Positions 53,018 to 64,000 are shown, counted from the stretch's first letter. The stretch: DNA of 64,000 bases from Wyeomyia smithii (GCF_029784165.1 NC_073696.1:108306665-108370664), one strand, 5' to 3'. Notes: a model not told the origin generated them from the letters alone. Made by a program: numbers and translations.

Positions 53018-54466
53018 CACAAAGGTCCAGAAACCAAAATTAGGGGGAAATTTGAGTCAAGAGCTCTATAGCAACATTCTAGACAAAAACTTTTTTCTAC
53101 AAAGTTGTTACATATGATAAAGCGCTTATTGAAAAATTATCAAAAATTAGGGTGACCAACATTTTCAATGCAAAAAGGTATCTAACTTTTTTATCTTTGT
53201 AGATAGAAGAAAAATTCGTTCTACAATTATATAGCTCCATTAATTTTAAGTAACTTTGTAAAAAAAGTTTTTCTCTACCTTTGAAAACAACCGATTTATA
53301 TTGAAAAAACACATTTTACCCTCTAACTTTTTTATCTCAAGATTCAACTCAAAACTGTCTTTGAACGACTTTTAGAGCTTTTCAAGAGAAACAATTTGCA
53401 GTGCTGACATCGTAAATATTTCAATTTTACTCAAAGTTATTAGTATTTTTCATCAAAAAATATGCGTTTTTCATTTGTATGTCATTTATTTGGGGCAAAC
53501 ACAAAAAATATCTCTAGGTCTCATTTTGAAGGGCATACTTGACTCTATGAATGGAGGAATTTTTAAAAATATTTTATGTTTTAAAATTGAGTAAATTCAA
53601 TTTAAAAACAAGACGAAAATTTCAATAATTCTATACATTATGCTTGTAAATGCACCCAGATTCATTTTTTGGTATTTTTTCTTATTACTAGACGAAATTA
53701 CCTTCGATGTATTTAATTTTAAAAAAAATCATAACTTTTGAACCAGTTGATTGATTTTCAATCTTTTTGGATCAAATTAAAGGTAATTATTTCTAGTTAT
53801 GAGAAAAAATTTCAAAAAAAAAATCTGGGTGTTTTTATATGCATAATGTATAAAATTATTGGAATTTTTGTCTTGTTTTTAAATTGAATTTATTCAAATT
53901 TAAAAAAAAAATTTTTTTTTGAAAATTCCTTTATTTATAGAGTCAAGTATGCCCTTCAAAATGAGACCAATAGATATTCTTTATGTTTGCCCCAAAAAGA
54001 ATGACATACAAATGAAAAACGCATATTTTTTGATGAAAAATACTAATAACTTTGAGTAAAATTGAATATTTACGATGTCAGCATTGAAAAATGTTTCTCT
54101 TAAAAAGCTCTAAAAGTCGTTCAAAGATAGTTTTGAGATGAATCTTGAAATAAAAAATTTAGAGGGTAAAATGTGTTTTTTCAATATAAATCGGTTGTTT
54201 TCAAAGATAGAGAAAATTTTTTTTACAAAGTTACTTAAAATTAATGGAACTATAATATTGTCGAACAAATTTTTCTTCTATCTACGAAGATAAAAAAGTT
54301 AGATACTTGATGGTATCGAAAGTGTTGGTCACCCTAATTTTTGATAATTTTCCAATAAGCGCTTTATCATATGTAACAACTTTGTAGAAGGAAGTTTTTC
54401 TCTAAAATGTTGCTATAGAGCTCTAGACTCAAATTTCCCCCTAAATTTGGTTTCTGAACCATTGTG
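53018..54466. mobile_element. Second Transib-like foldback family
   Basis: The left end is CACAAAGGTCCAGAAACC; the right end complements CACAATGGTTCAGAAACC. The flanks are CAATG (53013-53017) and CAATT (54467-54471), a 5-bp duplication with one change. The 1,449 bp form a long palindrome centred near 53742. For example GATAAAGCGCTTATTGAAAA near 53115 pairs with its complement near 54350. It shares only the terminal design with the other foldbacks, not their arm sequence. Noncoding. Confidence 0.7.
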
Positions 54467-54683
54467 CAATTCTAAACGATGCTAAAAGTTCAAGTCTTGT
54501 ACAATCGCTGTACTTCCCGATTCGCACAAATTTTGCACTAAAATCGCACAATAAATGAGTGAAAAGGGTAACGCAACAGTTGTACTGCGAATACATTGAC
54601 ATAGATTGAAAACAGAACATGTATCGTATACCGACACTTGATTTCTCACATCGAGTATATTAGTGACTGCTACTCATGGAGCA

Positions 54684-54841
54684 GTGCAAGCAGCGAACAT
54701 CAACTTGTGCACTCACTAGATTTTTATAGCTATAATACTCGATCGATTTATCTCGATGGATTGTGCAAGCAGCGAACATCAACTTGTGCACTCACTAGAT
54801 TTTTATAGCTATAATACTCGATCGATTTATCTCGATGGATT
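54684..54841. repeat. 79-bp tandem duplication
   Basis: Two copies starting GTGCAAGCAGCGAAC at 54684 and 54763 and ending CTCGATGGAT look identical over the 79 bases. They contain TATCGAT-type words (ATACTCGATCGATTTATCTC). Confidence 0.9.
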
Positions 54842-55443
54842 TGTTCATTTAAAAGTACCATGGAATGATTCGCAAAAAAAACGGAACAGAATTCTGTTCA
54901 CAACATTTCGTAATTTACGCTAGCTTTACCAAAAACCCTCCGTTCCACAAAGCCACAAAAGCGTTGCTGATTTTTTATGGCAACACTTGTAAATTGTGAA
55001 TAATTATCATTTGTCATCCTGTGCACGCGCTTTTTTCTCAAGCGACGAGAGAAGTTTCTCTCTCGCTCGTAGAATTTCCTTGTACGTGTGACGAGACTAG
55101 ACACGTCACATACAATTTACAGGCTGCTCTTTCGCTTCTTTTTCGGTTCGGGTTGCGACGCGCAAGGCGATGTCTCGTCGCTTTACGAAATGAGCGAGAC
55201 ACCCGTGCTATACATACTTGATACCAGGGTTGTTATTCTCACTCATACTATCGGTACGTGCTTGCTGCTACTCAGGGGATTGCATGAAGAAGAAAGAGTA
55301 TCTCGAAAACGTATGTGCAAAAGACTTGAGAAGCGTAGCATATGTCTCGATCTCAAACAGAAAGAAGGAGAAAGTTTTGCTTCTCACTCGCTTTGCAATG
55401 CTGCTTGATACCACTTCAAACTGTTTAATGTCGTTTTCGTTTT
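54842..55443. other. Intron 7, no gene seen
   Basis: Overlapping short frames without recognisable similarity. It ends in CACGG, the left target copy of the BEL element. Confidence 0.4.
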
Positions 55444-55448
55444 CACGG
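55444..55448. repeat. BEL target duplication, left
   Basis: CACGG, repeated at 62849-62853. Confidence 0.85.
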
Positions 55449-56098
55449 TGTACGAGAGTATCACTAACCACCCGAGCATACAACCCTGGATCGCAGCTTG
55501 ATCCACTGCACAACTTCACACTACCCAATGATATTCTCTCCCAGCGAGCGGCTGGCTGATAGCGACGGGCGAGAAGGCTGGCGGGAACTCGGCACATACT
55601 GGCAGCGTACGTGCTGATCTATTGTCATCATCAGTTGAATCCGAAAGATAGCAGACGGCCACGATAAGAGCGTGAGTGGCACTCTCATACTATCACTGGC
55701 ATGGGAGTTGGGCAACTTCACAAGGAGAAGCGGAGATTGGAGTTAAAAGGTCCAGAGCACAATCAAATCTGATTAGTTCGATTGCAGATTATCGCCAAGA
55801 AGAGACGCTGGCTAACGCGTCACCTTTACTTATTGTTCATTAGTCGTTTAACATAAGTAATATGCGTAAGAATAAATGTTAATTATTTAAATTCTGTTTG
55901 AATATATCCGCCGCGTTTTATTTCGGCTACGGTAATCGCGAATGGTGCTATAATTGAGTGGTCATAGAAGATAGTGTGCTGGTAATTTGGCCCAGAGAGC
56001 CTTCCAACTTTCCTTCGCTTATGCATCGGTCGATGTAGGACTGGACTGCCTCACCGCTATCGAAGTCATCCGGATGGATAGCAGCCAGTAATCCTACA
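55449..56098 (+). repeat. BEL 5' LTR
   Basis: 650 bp, begins TGTACGAGAGTATCACTAAC and ends AGTAATCCTACA. I count about eight differences from the 3' LTR (near 55592, 55709-55715, 55776, 55850, 55867, 55974-55975), about 98.8% identity. Confidence 0.93.
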
Positions 56099-56101
56099 TT
56101 G

Positions 56102-56120
56102 TGGTCCTTCGAACCGGATT
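56102..56120 (+). other. Primer-binding site, tRNA-Tyr-like
   Basis: TGGTCCTTCGAACCGGATT starts 3 bases after the LTR. Its complement matches the 3' end of insect tRNA-Tyr plus CCA with one mismatch, as I recall that tRNA. Confidence 0.6.
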
Positions 56121-57250
56121 CTGGGCCGGTAAATTACCAACGGAGCTTACTTAAAGGAAGTATAAGCAACCAAGTCAAGCGGTCAACTTCTGGCGCCATT
56201 GCATATTCATAAAGGACGACGGTTGTCCTTCATATATCCTTGAGGAACAAAGGATAGTTTCGCCATTGCAATTTTAGTAACTCCACTGGCATCGGCATTT
56301 TCCCGCAAATTCTTCGCCAAATTGGAAATAATAAGGAATAATTGGTTTATACGACGGTTGGAACGATCTTCACGGAAAATTTAGTTGCAATCGACCTGTA
56401 CTGCATGGGATATTAGTGACAATTTATTTATTGCCAAGCGGAAACGGAGTTTCACGTGTTCTTCGACTACCACTGGACCAGCGCGGATTTTAGTTTAACG
56501 GGTAAATATTACATGTTCAGTGTGTATGTCCGGCCGAAGCGTGACATCATCATTCTTACACTCGCTTTTCGAAATTCCATTCTTTTCACGGAGCCGAATC
56601 AACCCAACAAGTTGCTGTGACTTCTGATGGTCAAATCAAGCTGAGGATTTCGAACAACGGTCATAGGAAAACTGCTAATTTGGTGCTATTTTAAGGCAAT
56701 AACCCCCAACATTAGCGTTGGGAAAGCTTACACGGTGGAGAAGAGGCAGCGCGAAAACATTTTCGTCCAGGTTAGTGAACATTACTAGTATATGTCACCG
56801 AAGCTAGGCGTTCAGAAATACACTCCTGATTGAATTTTTTCCTCTTCGAATCCTGCGTCATTATTTTCAACATATTTGGCCAGCCGGCTGCAGTCGTACA
56901 TTTGCTCAATCACATATTGCATTTTGTGAATGAGTTACCATTATTGAGTCGCATTTGGTTTCCCGGGTGAGTTGTGCAGTATATGCCCCGCCGAGGCATT
57001 TCATACAAAAGACTACACCACGTGTTTCTCCTCTCCACCTCCTACTGCACGTTTCTGCCGTTACGAGAAATCGAAGCAATAAAGCTTCAAGGCGGTATTT
57101 TGGCGTGGCAATTATTTCATTTGAAGCAAATTTGCCTGTTTTGTCAGGTGGGTTAATTACACAGTATATGCCAGCCAAGCTAGGCAAATTCGCGGAATAT
57201 TACAACATCCATACTTTCTCTGCTATCCTTGCGCGTAACGTCATTCAACC
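56121..57250. other. BEL leader with spaced imperfect repeats
   Basis: About 1.1 kb before gag without a long ORF. Four related blocks of about 40 bases (near 56493, 56772, 56966, 57148) share GTATATGYC and CCGAAGC/CCAAGCTAGGC words; the last three are 182-194 bp apart. Confidence 0.55.
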
Positions 57251-58753
57251 ATGCCGTCGACCGCTTCAGCAACAAAGAAGACGCCATCACTGAAAAGCTT
57301 GTCCGTTAAGCTTAAGGAGATACAGACTTCCATGGTGGATATTTGGAAGTTTATCGAGAGCTTCCCGGAAGACGCAACGATAAGCAAAATAAACGTTCGA
57401 CTGGAAAAATTAGATGAGCTGTGGGAAAGGTTCAGTGAGGTTCTTGTGGGAATTAAATGCCACGAGGACTATGATGCTGAAGATGAAGCCTACGACAAGG
57501 AAAGGCTAGAATTTAATAACCGTTATTATGAAGGAAAGGCCTTCCTCATGGAAAAAGTAAGGGAAAGGGAAGAGCCAGTGTTAGAAAGGACCTCTCGTGT
57601 TAATGAGTCGGCAACTGAGGGTGCACTTGATAACGTGCGGCTTCCGCAGATCAAATTACAAACTTTTAACGGTGAGATAGACGACTGGTTGAGCTTTCGG
57701 GACTTATTCACTTCACTTATACACTGGAAAACGGAACTACCTGAGGTGGAGAAGTTTCACTATTTGAAGGGATGCCTTCAAGGTGAACCAAAAAATATGA
57801 TTGACCCCCTAAAAATCACGAAAGCAAACTACCTAGTGGCATGGGAGATGCTGCTGAAACGGTATAATAACTGCAAGCAGCTGGAAAAGAGACAAGTTCA
57901 GTCGCTATTTTCGTTGCCAACGCTCGCGAGGGAATCGGTAGGAGAATTGCACACGTTATTGGAGAGTTTTGAACGAGTAGTGCAAACTCTGGACCAGATA
58001 GTACAGTCGTCTGACTACAAGGATTTGCTGCTAGTCAACATACTTACCGCTCGGTTGGATCCTGTAACCCGTAGAGGTTGGGAGGAAGCTTCTTCGACGA
58101 AGGAACAAGATACGTTGGAGGACCTTCTAGATTTTCTGCATCGTCGAATTCGCGTTTTGGAATCTTTGCCAGCCAAAACAGTTGAAGCAAAAATGCCGCC
58201 AAGTGCAATACTAAAACCAAGGCAAAGCACTAGCAGGACTAGTTTTAGTGCAGTACCAACGTCTGGGGGGCGTTGTGTGGCTTGCTCATCCCATCACCCA
58301 CTGTTTCAATGCAATACTTTCCAAGGAATGTCGGTTGCGGACCGGGATGGGCTTTTGAAAGCTCACGCACTGTGTCGAAATTGCTTTCGGATCGGACACC
58401 AAGCGAAGGAGTGCCAATCCAAATACTCCTGTCGCAACTGTAAGGGACGTCATCATACCCTGGTCTGTTTTAAGGTGGAAAGGTTAGGTGACACAAAGGT
58501 AGCAATGGTTGTTAAGGAAAGGAATGCACCAACCAAAAGGGAACAACCTACAGCTTCCCACTCTTCGTCATCGCAAGTGGCTAACGTGGCAGCCACTAAG
58601 GTTTCGGTTTCCAATGCTACGCATCAATACTCTTCCCAGGTGTTGTTAGCAACTGCGGTCATTATTATAGAAGATGACGAAGGTGTTGACGGGCTCTCCT
58701 GGATTCGGGTTCAGAGAACAATTTCATCTCGGAACGGTTATGCCAATGTATGA
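57251..58753 (+). pseudogene. BEL gag with zinc knuckles (frameshifted at its end)
   Basis: Open for 500 codons from MPSTASATKKTPSLKSLSVK. Residues 30-115 are helical and acidic. The DUF1759-type capsid region starts at about 130 (LPQIKLQTFNGEIDDWLSFR, LKGCLQGEPKNMIDPL). Three Cys/His boxes lie at about 341-405: CVACSSHHPLFQC, CRNCFRIGHQAKEC, CRNCKGRHHTLVC. It forms the particle and binds element RNA. The true frame ends near 58688: a single-base-type shift there moves the protease into another frame, so the last about 20 codons (GLSWIRVQRT...) are out of frame. Confidence 0.88.
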
Positions 58754-60432
58754 AAGTATCTCGCAAGAGGGTAGATGTCTCAGTTTCTGGTATCGGACTG
58801 GCAACGATGAAGGTAAAGCACAGGATTCACGCGTTGGTACGTTCGCGAGTTTCGGATTTTAGTCGCGATTTGGAGTTTTTAGTTTTACCTAAGGTAACGG
58901 TTAACCTTCCAACAACCGCAATTAAGACGTCTGGATGGTCTATTCCAGAAGGGATTGAATTAGCTGATCCGGCATTTTTTCAATCGGAAGGCGTAGATAT
59001 GGTCCTTGGGATAGAGGCATTTTTTGACTTCTTCACCACCGGCAAACGAATGTCTCTTGGAGAGCAGCTGCCATCGCTAAGCCATTCGGCATTTGGTTGG
59101 TTAGTCTGTGGAGGATTAGCAAATTCTACACAAGCGTTACGTATTAACTGCAACGTTTCAACGGCAGAGCGATTAGATGCCATGATCGAACGATTTTGGA
59201 GCTGCGAAGAAATTGAGGAAGATAATTCATATTCTCCTGAGGAAAAACGCTGCGAGGAGCTTTTTCAGCGTACAGTTTATCGAGAAGAAAATGAGCGATA
59301 TACAGTAGCATTACCGAAAAACGACGACAGGTTGCTTCGATTGGGACAGTCCAAGGACATCGCATTCCGACGTTTGCGAGGTACGGAACGCAGATTAGCA
59401 AGGGATACTGATTTGCGCACGCAGTACACGGCATTTATGGATGAATATTTAGAAATGGGCCATATGCGAAAGGTGAATAAGGATGTTCACGTTAAGGGTG
59501 AGCGGTGCTTTCTGCCACACCATCCGGTTGTTAAGGCAGCGAGTACAACAACGAAGGTGCGGGTGGTTTTTGATGCCTCCTGTAAATCATCGTCTGGCAT
59601 CTCGTTAAACGACACTTTGCTGGCAGGGCCAGTGATACAAGAGGATTTGCGGTCTATTGTGCTGAGGTGTCGTACTCGCCAAATTATGGTAGTATCGGAT
59701 GTTGAAAAAATGTTTCGGCAGATTCGTGTTCGGTCAGAGGATAGACCGCTTCAGTCCATCCTATGGAGATCGTCACCATCAGAGGAAGTGGAGGTTTACG
59801 AGCTAGGTACAGTGACGTACGGAACCAAACCGGCACCTTTCCTTGCTACGCGAGTTTTACAACAGCTATCGGTGGACGAGGAGGGAAAATATCCGCTGGC
59901 AGCTCGAGCAGTGAGAGAAGACACGTATATGGACGATGTCATCACCGGTGCAAACGACACAAATACCGCGAAGGAGTTAAGAATCCAGCTAGATATGATG
60001 ATGTTGGCAGGGGAATTTAGGCTTAGGAAATGGGCTTCAAACTGCACTGAGGTACTGGACGGCATCCCGCAGGAGAACCTGGCCATACACGAGGGAGTGA
60101 ATTTGGACCCAGATCCAGCGATTAAGACTCTCGGTTTAACGTGGGTTCCAAAACTCGACATTTTTCGATTCCAATTCTGCATTCCCGAGTTGAAGGAGGA
60201 AACAGTGCTAACAAAACGTACAATTCTATCAATTATCGCCACATTATTTGATCCGTTGGGGTTGCTGGGAGCAGCCGTCACAAGTGCTAAAATTCTAATG
60301 CAGCAGTTATGGACACTGCAAGATGAGGAAGAACGTAAATTGGAATGGGATCAGCCTGTACCATCCCAGCTGGAGAAAGTATGGCGTAAATTCCTTGCGC
60401 AATTACCAATTTTAAATAAAGTTACCGTATAG
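58690..60432 (+). pseudogene. BEL protease and reverse transcriptase
   Basis: Frame opens after a stop at 58687. The protease motif ALLDSGSENNFISERLCQ has its catalytic Asp at 58702-58704, upstream of the first ATG at 58750. Then VSGIGLATMKVKH and FLVLPKVTVNLPT. The RT follows with VRVVFDASCKSSSGISLND (motif A region), VVSDVEKMFRQIRV, TYGTKPAPFLATRVLQQL and TYMDDVITGA (YMDD at 59926-59937), then ILSIIATLFDPLGLL. A TAG at 60430-60432 interrupts the frame, which continues unchanged into RNase H. Confidence 0.88.
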
Positions 60433-61050
60433 CGTTGCATAATTATACCAAATGCAGCTTTCGTGGAAATGCATTGCTTTTCCGATGCCTCAGAAAGGGT
60501 CTACGGTGCATGCCTTGTCATCAGGAGTCAAAACGCGGCAGGAGATGTTGTGACTAGACTTCTTACCTCAAAGTCGAAGGTTGCACCCTTAAAAAGGCAA
60601 ACAATTCCACGCTTAGAGCTTTGTGGAGCACGGTTAGCCGCTCAGCTCTATGATAAGGTCAAACGCGCTATTAAAATTCCCCTGAGAACATATTTTTGGA
60701 CCGATTCAACATGCGTTTTGCGCTGGATTCAAGCGTCCCCCGCGAATTGGACAACCTACGTCGCCAATCGGGTGTCCATAATTCAAACGTTAACGGAAAA
60801 CTGCCACTGGAGTCATGTGCCTGGCGTAGAAAATCCGGCCGATCTAATATCCAGAGAGATTTCTCCAGAATATATCTTATCCAATAGCAGCTGGTGGCAG
60901 GGTCCGCAATGGTTACACTGTGGGCCAGAGCAATGGCCTAAAACTGCTGAGGTTATAGACGAAGCTGGAGAAGAAGAAAGACGTCTTACAACTGATGCTG
61001 GGAGCCGTGAGATTACATTATTGGCCATTAGGAGGGCGACAGGTAGCTAG
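60433..61050 (+). pseudogene. BEL RNase H domain
   Basis: Same frame as the RT, after the in-frame TAG. CFSDASERVYGACLV (first Asp), PRLELCGARLAAQL (Glu), YFWTDSTCVLRWIQ (Asp) and HVPGVENPADLISRE (last Asp) give a full catalytic set. The sensible frame is lost near 60990, where the tail turns into nonsense (ITLLAIRRATGS). Confidence 0.85.
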
Positions 61051-61837
61051 ACAAATCGTTCACCGCTGCGTAAAATGCTTTCGTTCCAATCCCACTAAGG
61101 TTCAACAATATATGGGAGAGCTACCATCATCCAGAGTTACTGTTGCAAGGCCTTTTGCCCGAACTGGAATTGATTACTTTGGGCCAGTATATGTGCGACC
61201 AGCTCCTAGAAGACCTGCTGTGAAGGCATATGTCGCATTATTTATATGCCTATGCACAAAAGCCGTGCACTTAGAATTGGTCACAGATTTGTCAACCGAT
61301 CGATTTCTTCAGGCTTTACGTCGCTTCGTTGCTAGACGAGGCAGGTGTTCCGATACTTATTCGGACAATGGGACTAATTTTGTGGGGGCCCGTAATAAGC
61401 TACAAGAGTTTTTAAAACTGCTTAGGAATCAGCGTCATCATGAAATCGTTGCGAGGGAATGTGCTTCTGAAGGCATACAGTGGCATTTTACACCTCCAGG
61501 TGCACCACATTTCGGAGGGCTTTGGGAGGCCGCAGTGAAGTCTGCCAAAAGACATCTGCTAAAGCTTGTTGGAGAAAACCCCGTTTTACCAGAAAATTTT
61601 ATAACACTGCTCACTCAGGTTGAAGGCTGTCTCAACTCGCGACCTCTCACACCGATGTCTGACGATCCAAATGATCTGGAGCCTTTAACACCTTCGCATT
61701 TTCTTGTCGGAAGCTCACTTCAAGCCATACCTGAACCCAACTTAGAATCAGTGCCCTTCAATCGACTCAATCAATGGCAACAAATGCAACGAAACCTGCA
61801 AGAGTTCTGGCGCAGGTGGCGTCAAAAATATATTTAA
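60995..61837 (+). pseudogene. BEL integrase, N-terminal zinc region deleted
   Basis: From HYWPLGGRQVARQIVHRCVK with the CVKCF half of the zinc site; the two His that normally precede it are absent, so part of the N-terminal domain and the linker after RNase H have been lost. The catalytic core is intact: RTGIDYFGPVYV (Asp), TYSDNGTNFVG (Asp), HFGGLWEAAVKSAKRHL (Glu). It then runs CLNSRPLTPMSDDPNDLEPL to a frameshift near 61825. It would insert element DNA, but this copy could not make a complete enzyme. Confidence 0.88.
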
Positions 61838-62112
61838 ACCAGTTGCAAGCAAGGCAGAAGCGCTGGAAATCACCAGTGCAGATACAAATAGGCAAACTAG
61901 TCGTGATACAGAACGACAATCTTCCACCAATGCGCTGGCGAATGGGAAGAATCACAGCCATTCATCCCGGTGACGACAACGTAGTTCGCGTCGTTACAGT
62001 TAAAACTTCGTCAGGGGTGCTTGTTAGACCAGTAGAAAAGCTTTGCATCCTACCTGTACCGGATGGCGATGAGGAGCTTGAGATGAACGCTACACCAACC
62101 CATAATGCGTAA
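61838..62112 (+). pseudogene. BEL integrase C-terminal domain
   Basis: After the frameshift: YLNQLQARQKRWKSPVQIQI, NDNLPPMRWRMGRITAIHPG, VLVRPVEKLCILPV, ending at TAA 62110-62112. This is the conserved 'LQ.R.KW...LPP..W..GR' C-terminal block of BEL integrases. Confidence 0.85.
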
Positions 62113-62185
62113 ACACCGTTCCATTTTCCCGTCCCGCCGAAGAGGATCTTTCCGTCTCTTTTATTTTCAGAAATCGGCCATTTCT

Positions 62186-62198
62186 GGGTGGGTGAGGA
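62186..62198 (+). other. BEL polypurine tract
   Basis: GGGTGGGTGAGGA, two T interruptions, directly before the 3' LTR. Confidence 0.6.
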
Positions 62199-62848
62199 TG
62201 TACGAGAGTATCACTAACCACCCGAGCATACAACCCTGGATCGCAGCTTGATCCACTGCACAACTTCACACTACCCAATGATATTCTCTCCCAGCGAGCG
62301 GCTGGCTGATAGCGACGGGCGAGAAGGCTGGCGGGAACTCCGCACATACTGGCAGCGTACGTGCTGATCTATTGTCATCATCAGTTGAATCCGAAAGATA
62401 GCAGACGGCCACGATAAGAGCGTGAGTGGCACTCTCATACTATCACTGGCATGGGAGCTGGGCTACTTCACAAGGAGAAGCGGAGATTGGAGTTAAAAGG
62501 TCCAGAGCACAATCAAATCTGATCAGTTCGATTGCAGATTATCGCCAAGAAGAGACGCTGGCTAACGCGTCACCTTTACTTATTGTTCATTAGTCGTTTA
62601 ATATAAGTAATATGCGTATGAATAAATGTTAATTATTTAAATTCTGTTTGAATATATCCGCCGCGTTTTATTTCGGCTACGGTAATCGCGAATGGTGCTA
62701 TAATTGAGTGGTCATAGAAGATAGAATGCTGGTAATTTGGCCCAGAGAGCCTTCCAACTTTCCTTCGCTTATGCATCGGTCGATGTAGGACTGGACTGCC
62801 TCACCGCTATCGAAGTCATCCGGATGGATAGCAGCCAGTAATCCTACA
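62199..62848 (+). repeat. BEL 3' LTR
   Basis: 650 bp, same ends as the 5' LTR; followed by CACGG at 62849-62853. Confidence 0.93.
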
Positions 62849-63504
62849 CACGGTGTAGGTACACCTTTTCCGGGCTATACTTTGCAGCTTCAAACAAAAC
62901 ATTTTCAGTGTCATTGCATTGGTATACGTAATAATGGGATAGCTGTCAATTCGTTTTGTTTTGGTCATTATCGAATTCGTCATTTTGTCTCGTTTCCATT
63001 TCATATGTCCATCTCGCAAATGTGCTGTAAAAAATTTACCTGACACTTTACCACGTAGAACGAGAACCAAAACAAACCAGTTTTGACACATACGTGTGAA
63101 TGTGTTGGTAACTTCCTACAGTACACTCTGCTTTTTTCGGGTGTCGTCAGGGACAGAAAAAGGGTAGTCAGAGACAGAAAAAGGGTAGTCCGAAAAGTCA
63201 AATAAAACATTTACGGTGTCAAAAGTGTCGTTTGAGTGTAGCCACACCGCGAAAACGAAAACGACATAAGTGTAGTAGTTTGGAGATGCCAAATACATTA
63301 AAAAAACGCTAGAGCAATAATTGCGTTATGCCCAACACGCAATTATCGTACTGGTTCCAAATTACATCAACAATTGCGCTAAAAACGCACAATTTTGTAC
63401 TGGTTTCGCACCATCCAACTTTTGCGTGATGATGTTTCATCCGTTCATTTCACGAATATCGGCTTAATGAGATGAATAATGAAGCAGTTCCCTTATACTA
63501 TAAT
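62849..63504. other. Intron 7, no gene seen
   Basis: Contains two adjacent 21-bp copies of AGAGACAGAAAAAGGGTAGTC-like sequence at about 63150-63191 (the first begins GGGACAG). Nothing else supported. Confidence 0.5.
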
Positions 63505-64000
63505 AGGGGAACTGTTCCATTATTCATCCCAGCCCATATATTCATGAACATGAAAACACAATTGAAAATAGTAAAAAAGTATATTTTCCAACTACACCAA
63601 TCTACTAATCCATGCAGTGCATTCTTCTTAGTTTCTTTTAGATTTCTCATATAGTAGAATCCTCCAAAATTCACTTAAAAGGTCTAAGTTTGATATTTTA
63701 GCCGGGCATCTGCACTCGAAAACTCATTTATTTCAATAACCTTCCTCAGGAAACAAAATCCGCGCATTGCTCTATACGGTTACGACGGGACTCATTCAGC
63801 AACCAACACAATTTTTTTTCGTCATTAGAGGACCACCTTTTATTTTAATCACTAAACAAAATCACTCACAACACTAAGAAAACTTTAGCCTTTAAAATGT
63901 TCACCTCACATTTCCAAATATAAACTTTAATTAGCAGAAATGTATGAGATGAATATTTACAAGTCCTGAATTTCAACTGTATGTATTTTCATCTGTTTTC
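63505..64000 (+). mobile_element. Interspersed repeat family copy C, cut by window end
   Basis: Begins AGGGGAACTGTTCCATTATT; shares blocks with copies A and B up to about 63815 and with copy D from 63835 to the end of the window. It therefore links the two halves of the family in one copy. Confidence 0.65.

Larger units (their letters stand above)
55449..62848 (+). mobile_element. BEL/Pao LTR retrotransposon, complete ends, broken ORF
   Basis: 7,400 bp with 650-bp LTRs (TG...CA), a 5-bp duplication, a primer site, a gag-pol region in the order gag, protease, RT, RNase H, integrase, and a purine tract. The order and the DUF1759 and Asp-Ser-Gly protease motifs mark the BEL/Pao group. At least three frameshifts, one stop and one deletion break the polyprotein. 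No env-like ORF. Confidence 0.93.

Noticed and set aside
55268..55597. Minus-strand ORF repeated near 62090-62347
   Set aside because: The repetition is simply the two LTRs of the BEL element read backwards; no coding meaning.
55449..62848. BEL element as an infectious retrovirus with env
   Set aside because: No open frame between the integrase end (62112) and the 3' LTR (62199); gag-pol is broken.

Overview
This window looks like the inside of one large, intron-rich mosquito gene, probably from a culicine (Aedes/Culex-like) genome. The grounds are GT-AG introns with insect-like exon peptides, very large transposon-filled introns, and the mix of RTE, jockey, BEL/Pao, Ty1/copia and Penelope-like elements, TIR elements and a tRNA-type SINE. 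The species call is inference. No bacterial-style gene, CRISPR array or operon is present.

Backbone: seven plus-strand coding exons (7196-7344, 8503-8669, 18159-18277, 19282-19435, 49174-49270, 49563-49690, 51251-51393) splice in frame into 319 codons. They encode about 105 residues of a conserved non-EGF ectodomain followed by five EGF-like repeats. The protein resembles insect DNER-like/weary-type EGF proteins, but the name is not certain. Both ends of the gene lie outside what I can see. A second, complete plus-strand gene (19756-21124, four exons, 398 codons, coiled-coil protein of unknown function) sits inside the 29.7-kb intron 4.

Transposons, left to right: 259-4376 is a minus-strand LINE cut by a Harbinger-like element (819-1844, TAA duplication) and by a 2-kb palindromic foldback element (2227-4231). 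4377-6090 is a decayed RTE-type LINE. 10424-12840 is an RTE fragment carrying a LINE with RNase H (10672-11980), which itself carries a 134-bp Penelope-like piece. 13990-16110 holds decayed RTE copies, and 16635-17669 a short Penelope-like element with a GIY-YIG endonuclease. 21758-24340 is a minus-strand RTE, 24357-25900 a Ty1/copia remnant, and 27256-30450 small TIR elements and a SINE. 32895-33205 is a histone H2A pseudogene. 33480-40680 is a minus-strand RTE split by a full-length jockey-clade LINE with both ORFs open (35888-40299). 40978-46633 is a second foldback copy with two further insertions, 53018-54466 a related foldback, and 55449-62848 a 7.4-kb BEL/Pao LTR retrotransposon with 650-bp LTRs and broken ORFs.

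The most interesting signal is the three foldback elements. Their termini begin CACAGTG, CACAAAG or CACAATG and are flanked by 5-bp duplications. These are hallmarks of the Transib superfamily, the relatives of RAG1, and the first heptamer equals the V(D)J signal heptamer. They are noncoding, almost wholly palindromic, and should fold into kilobase hairpins. Many insertions can be removed on paper at their target duplications to rejoin the interrupted sequence, which gives a clear order of events.
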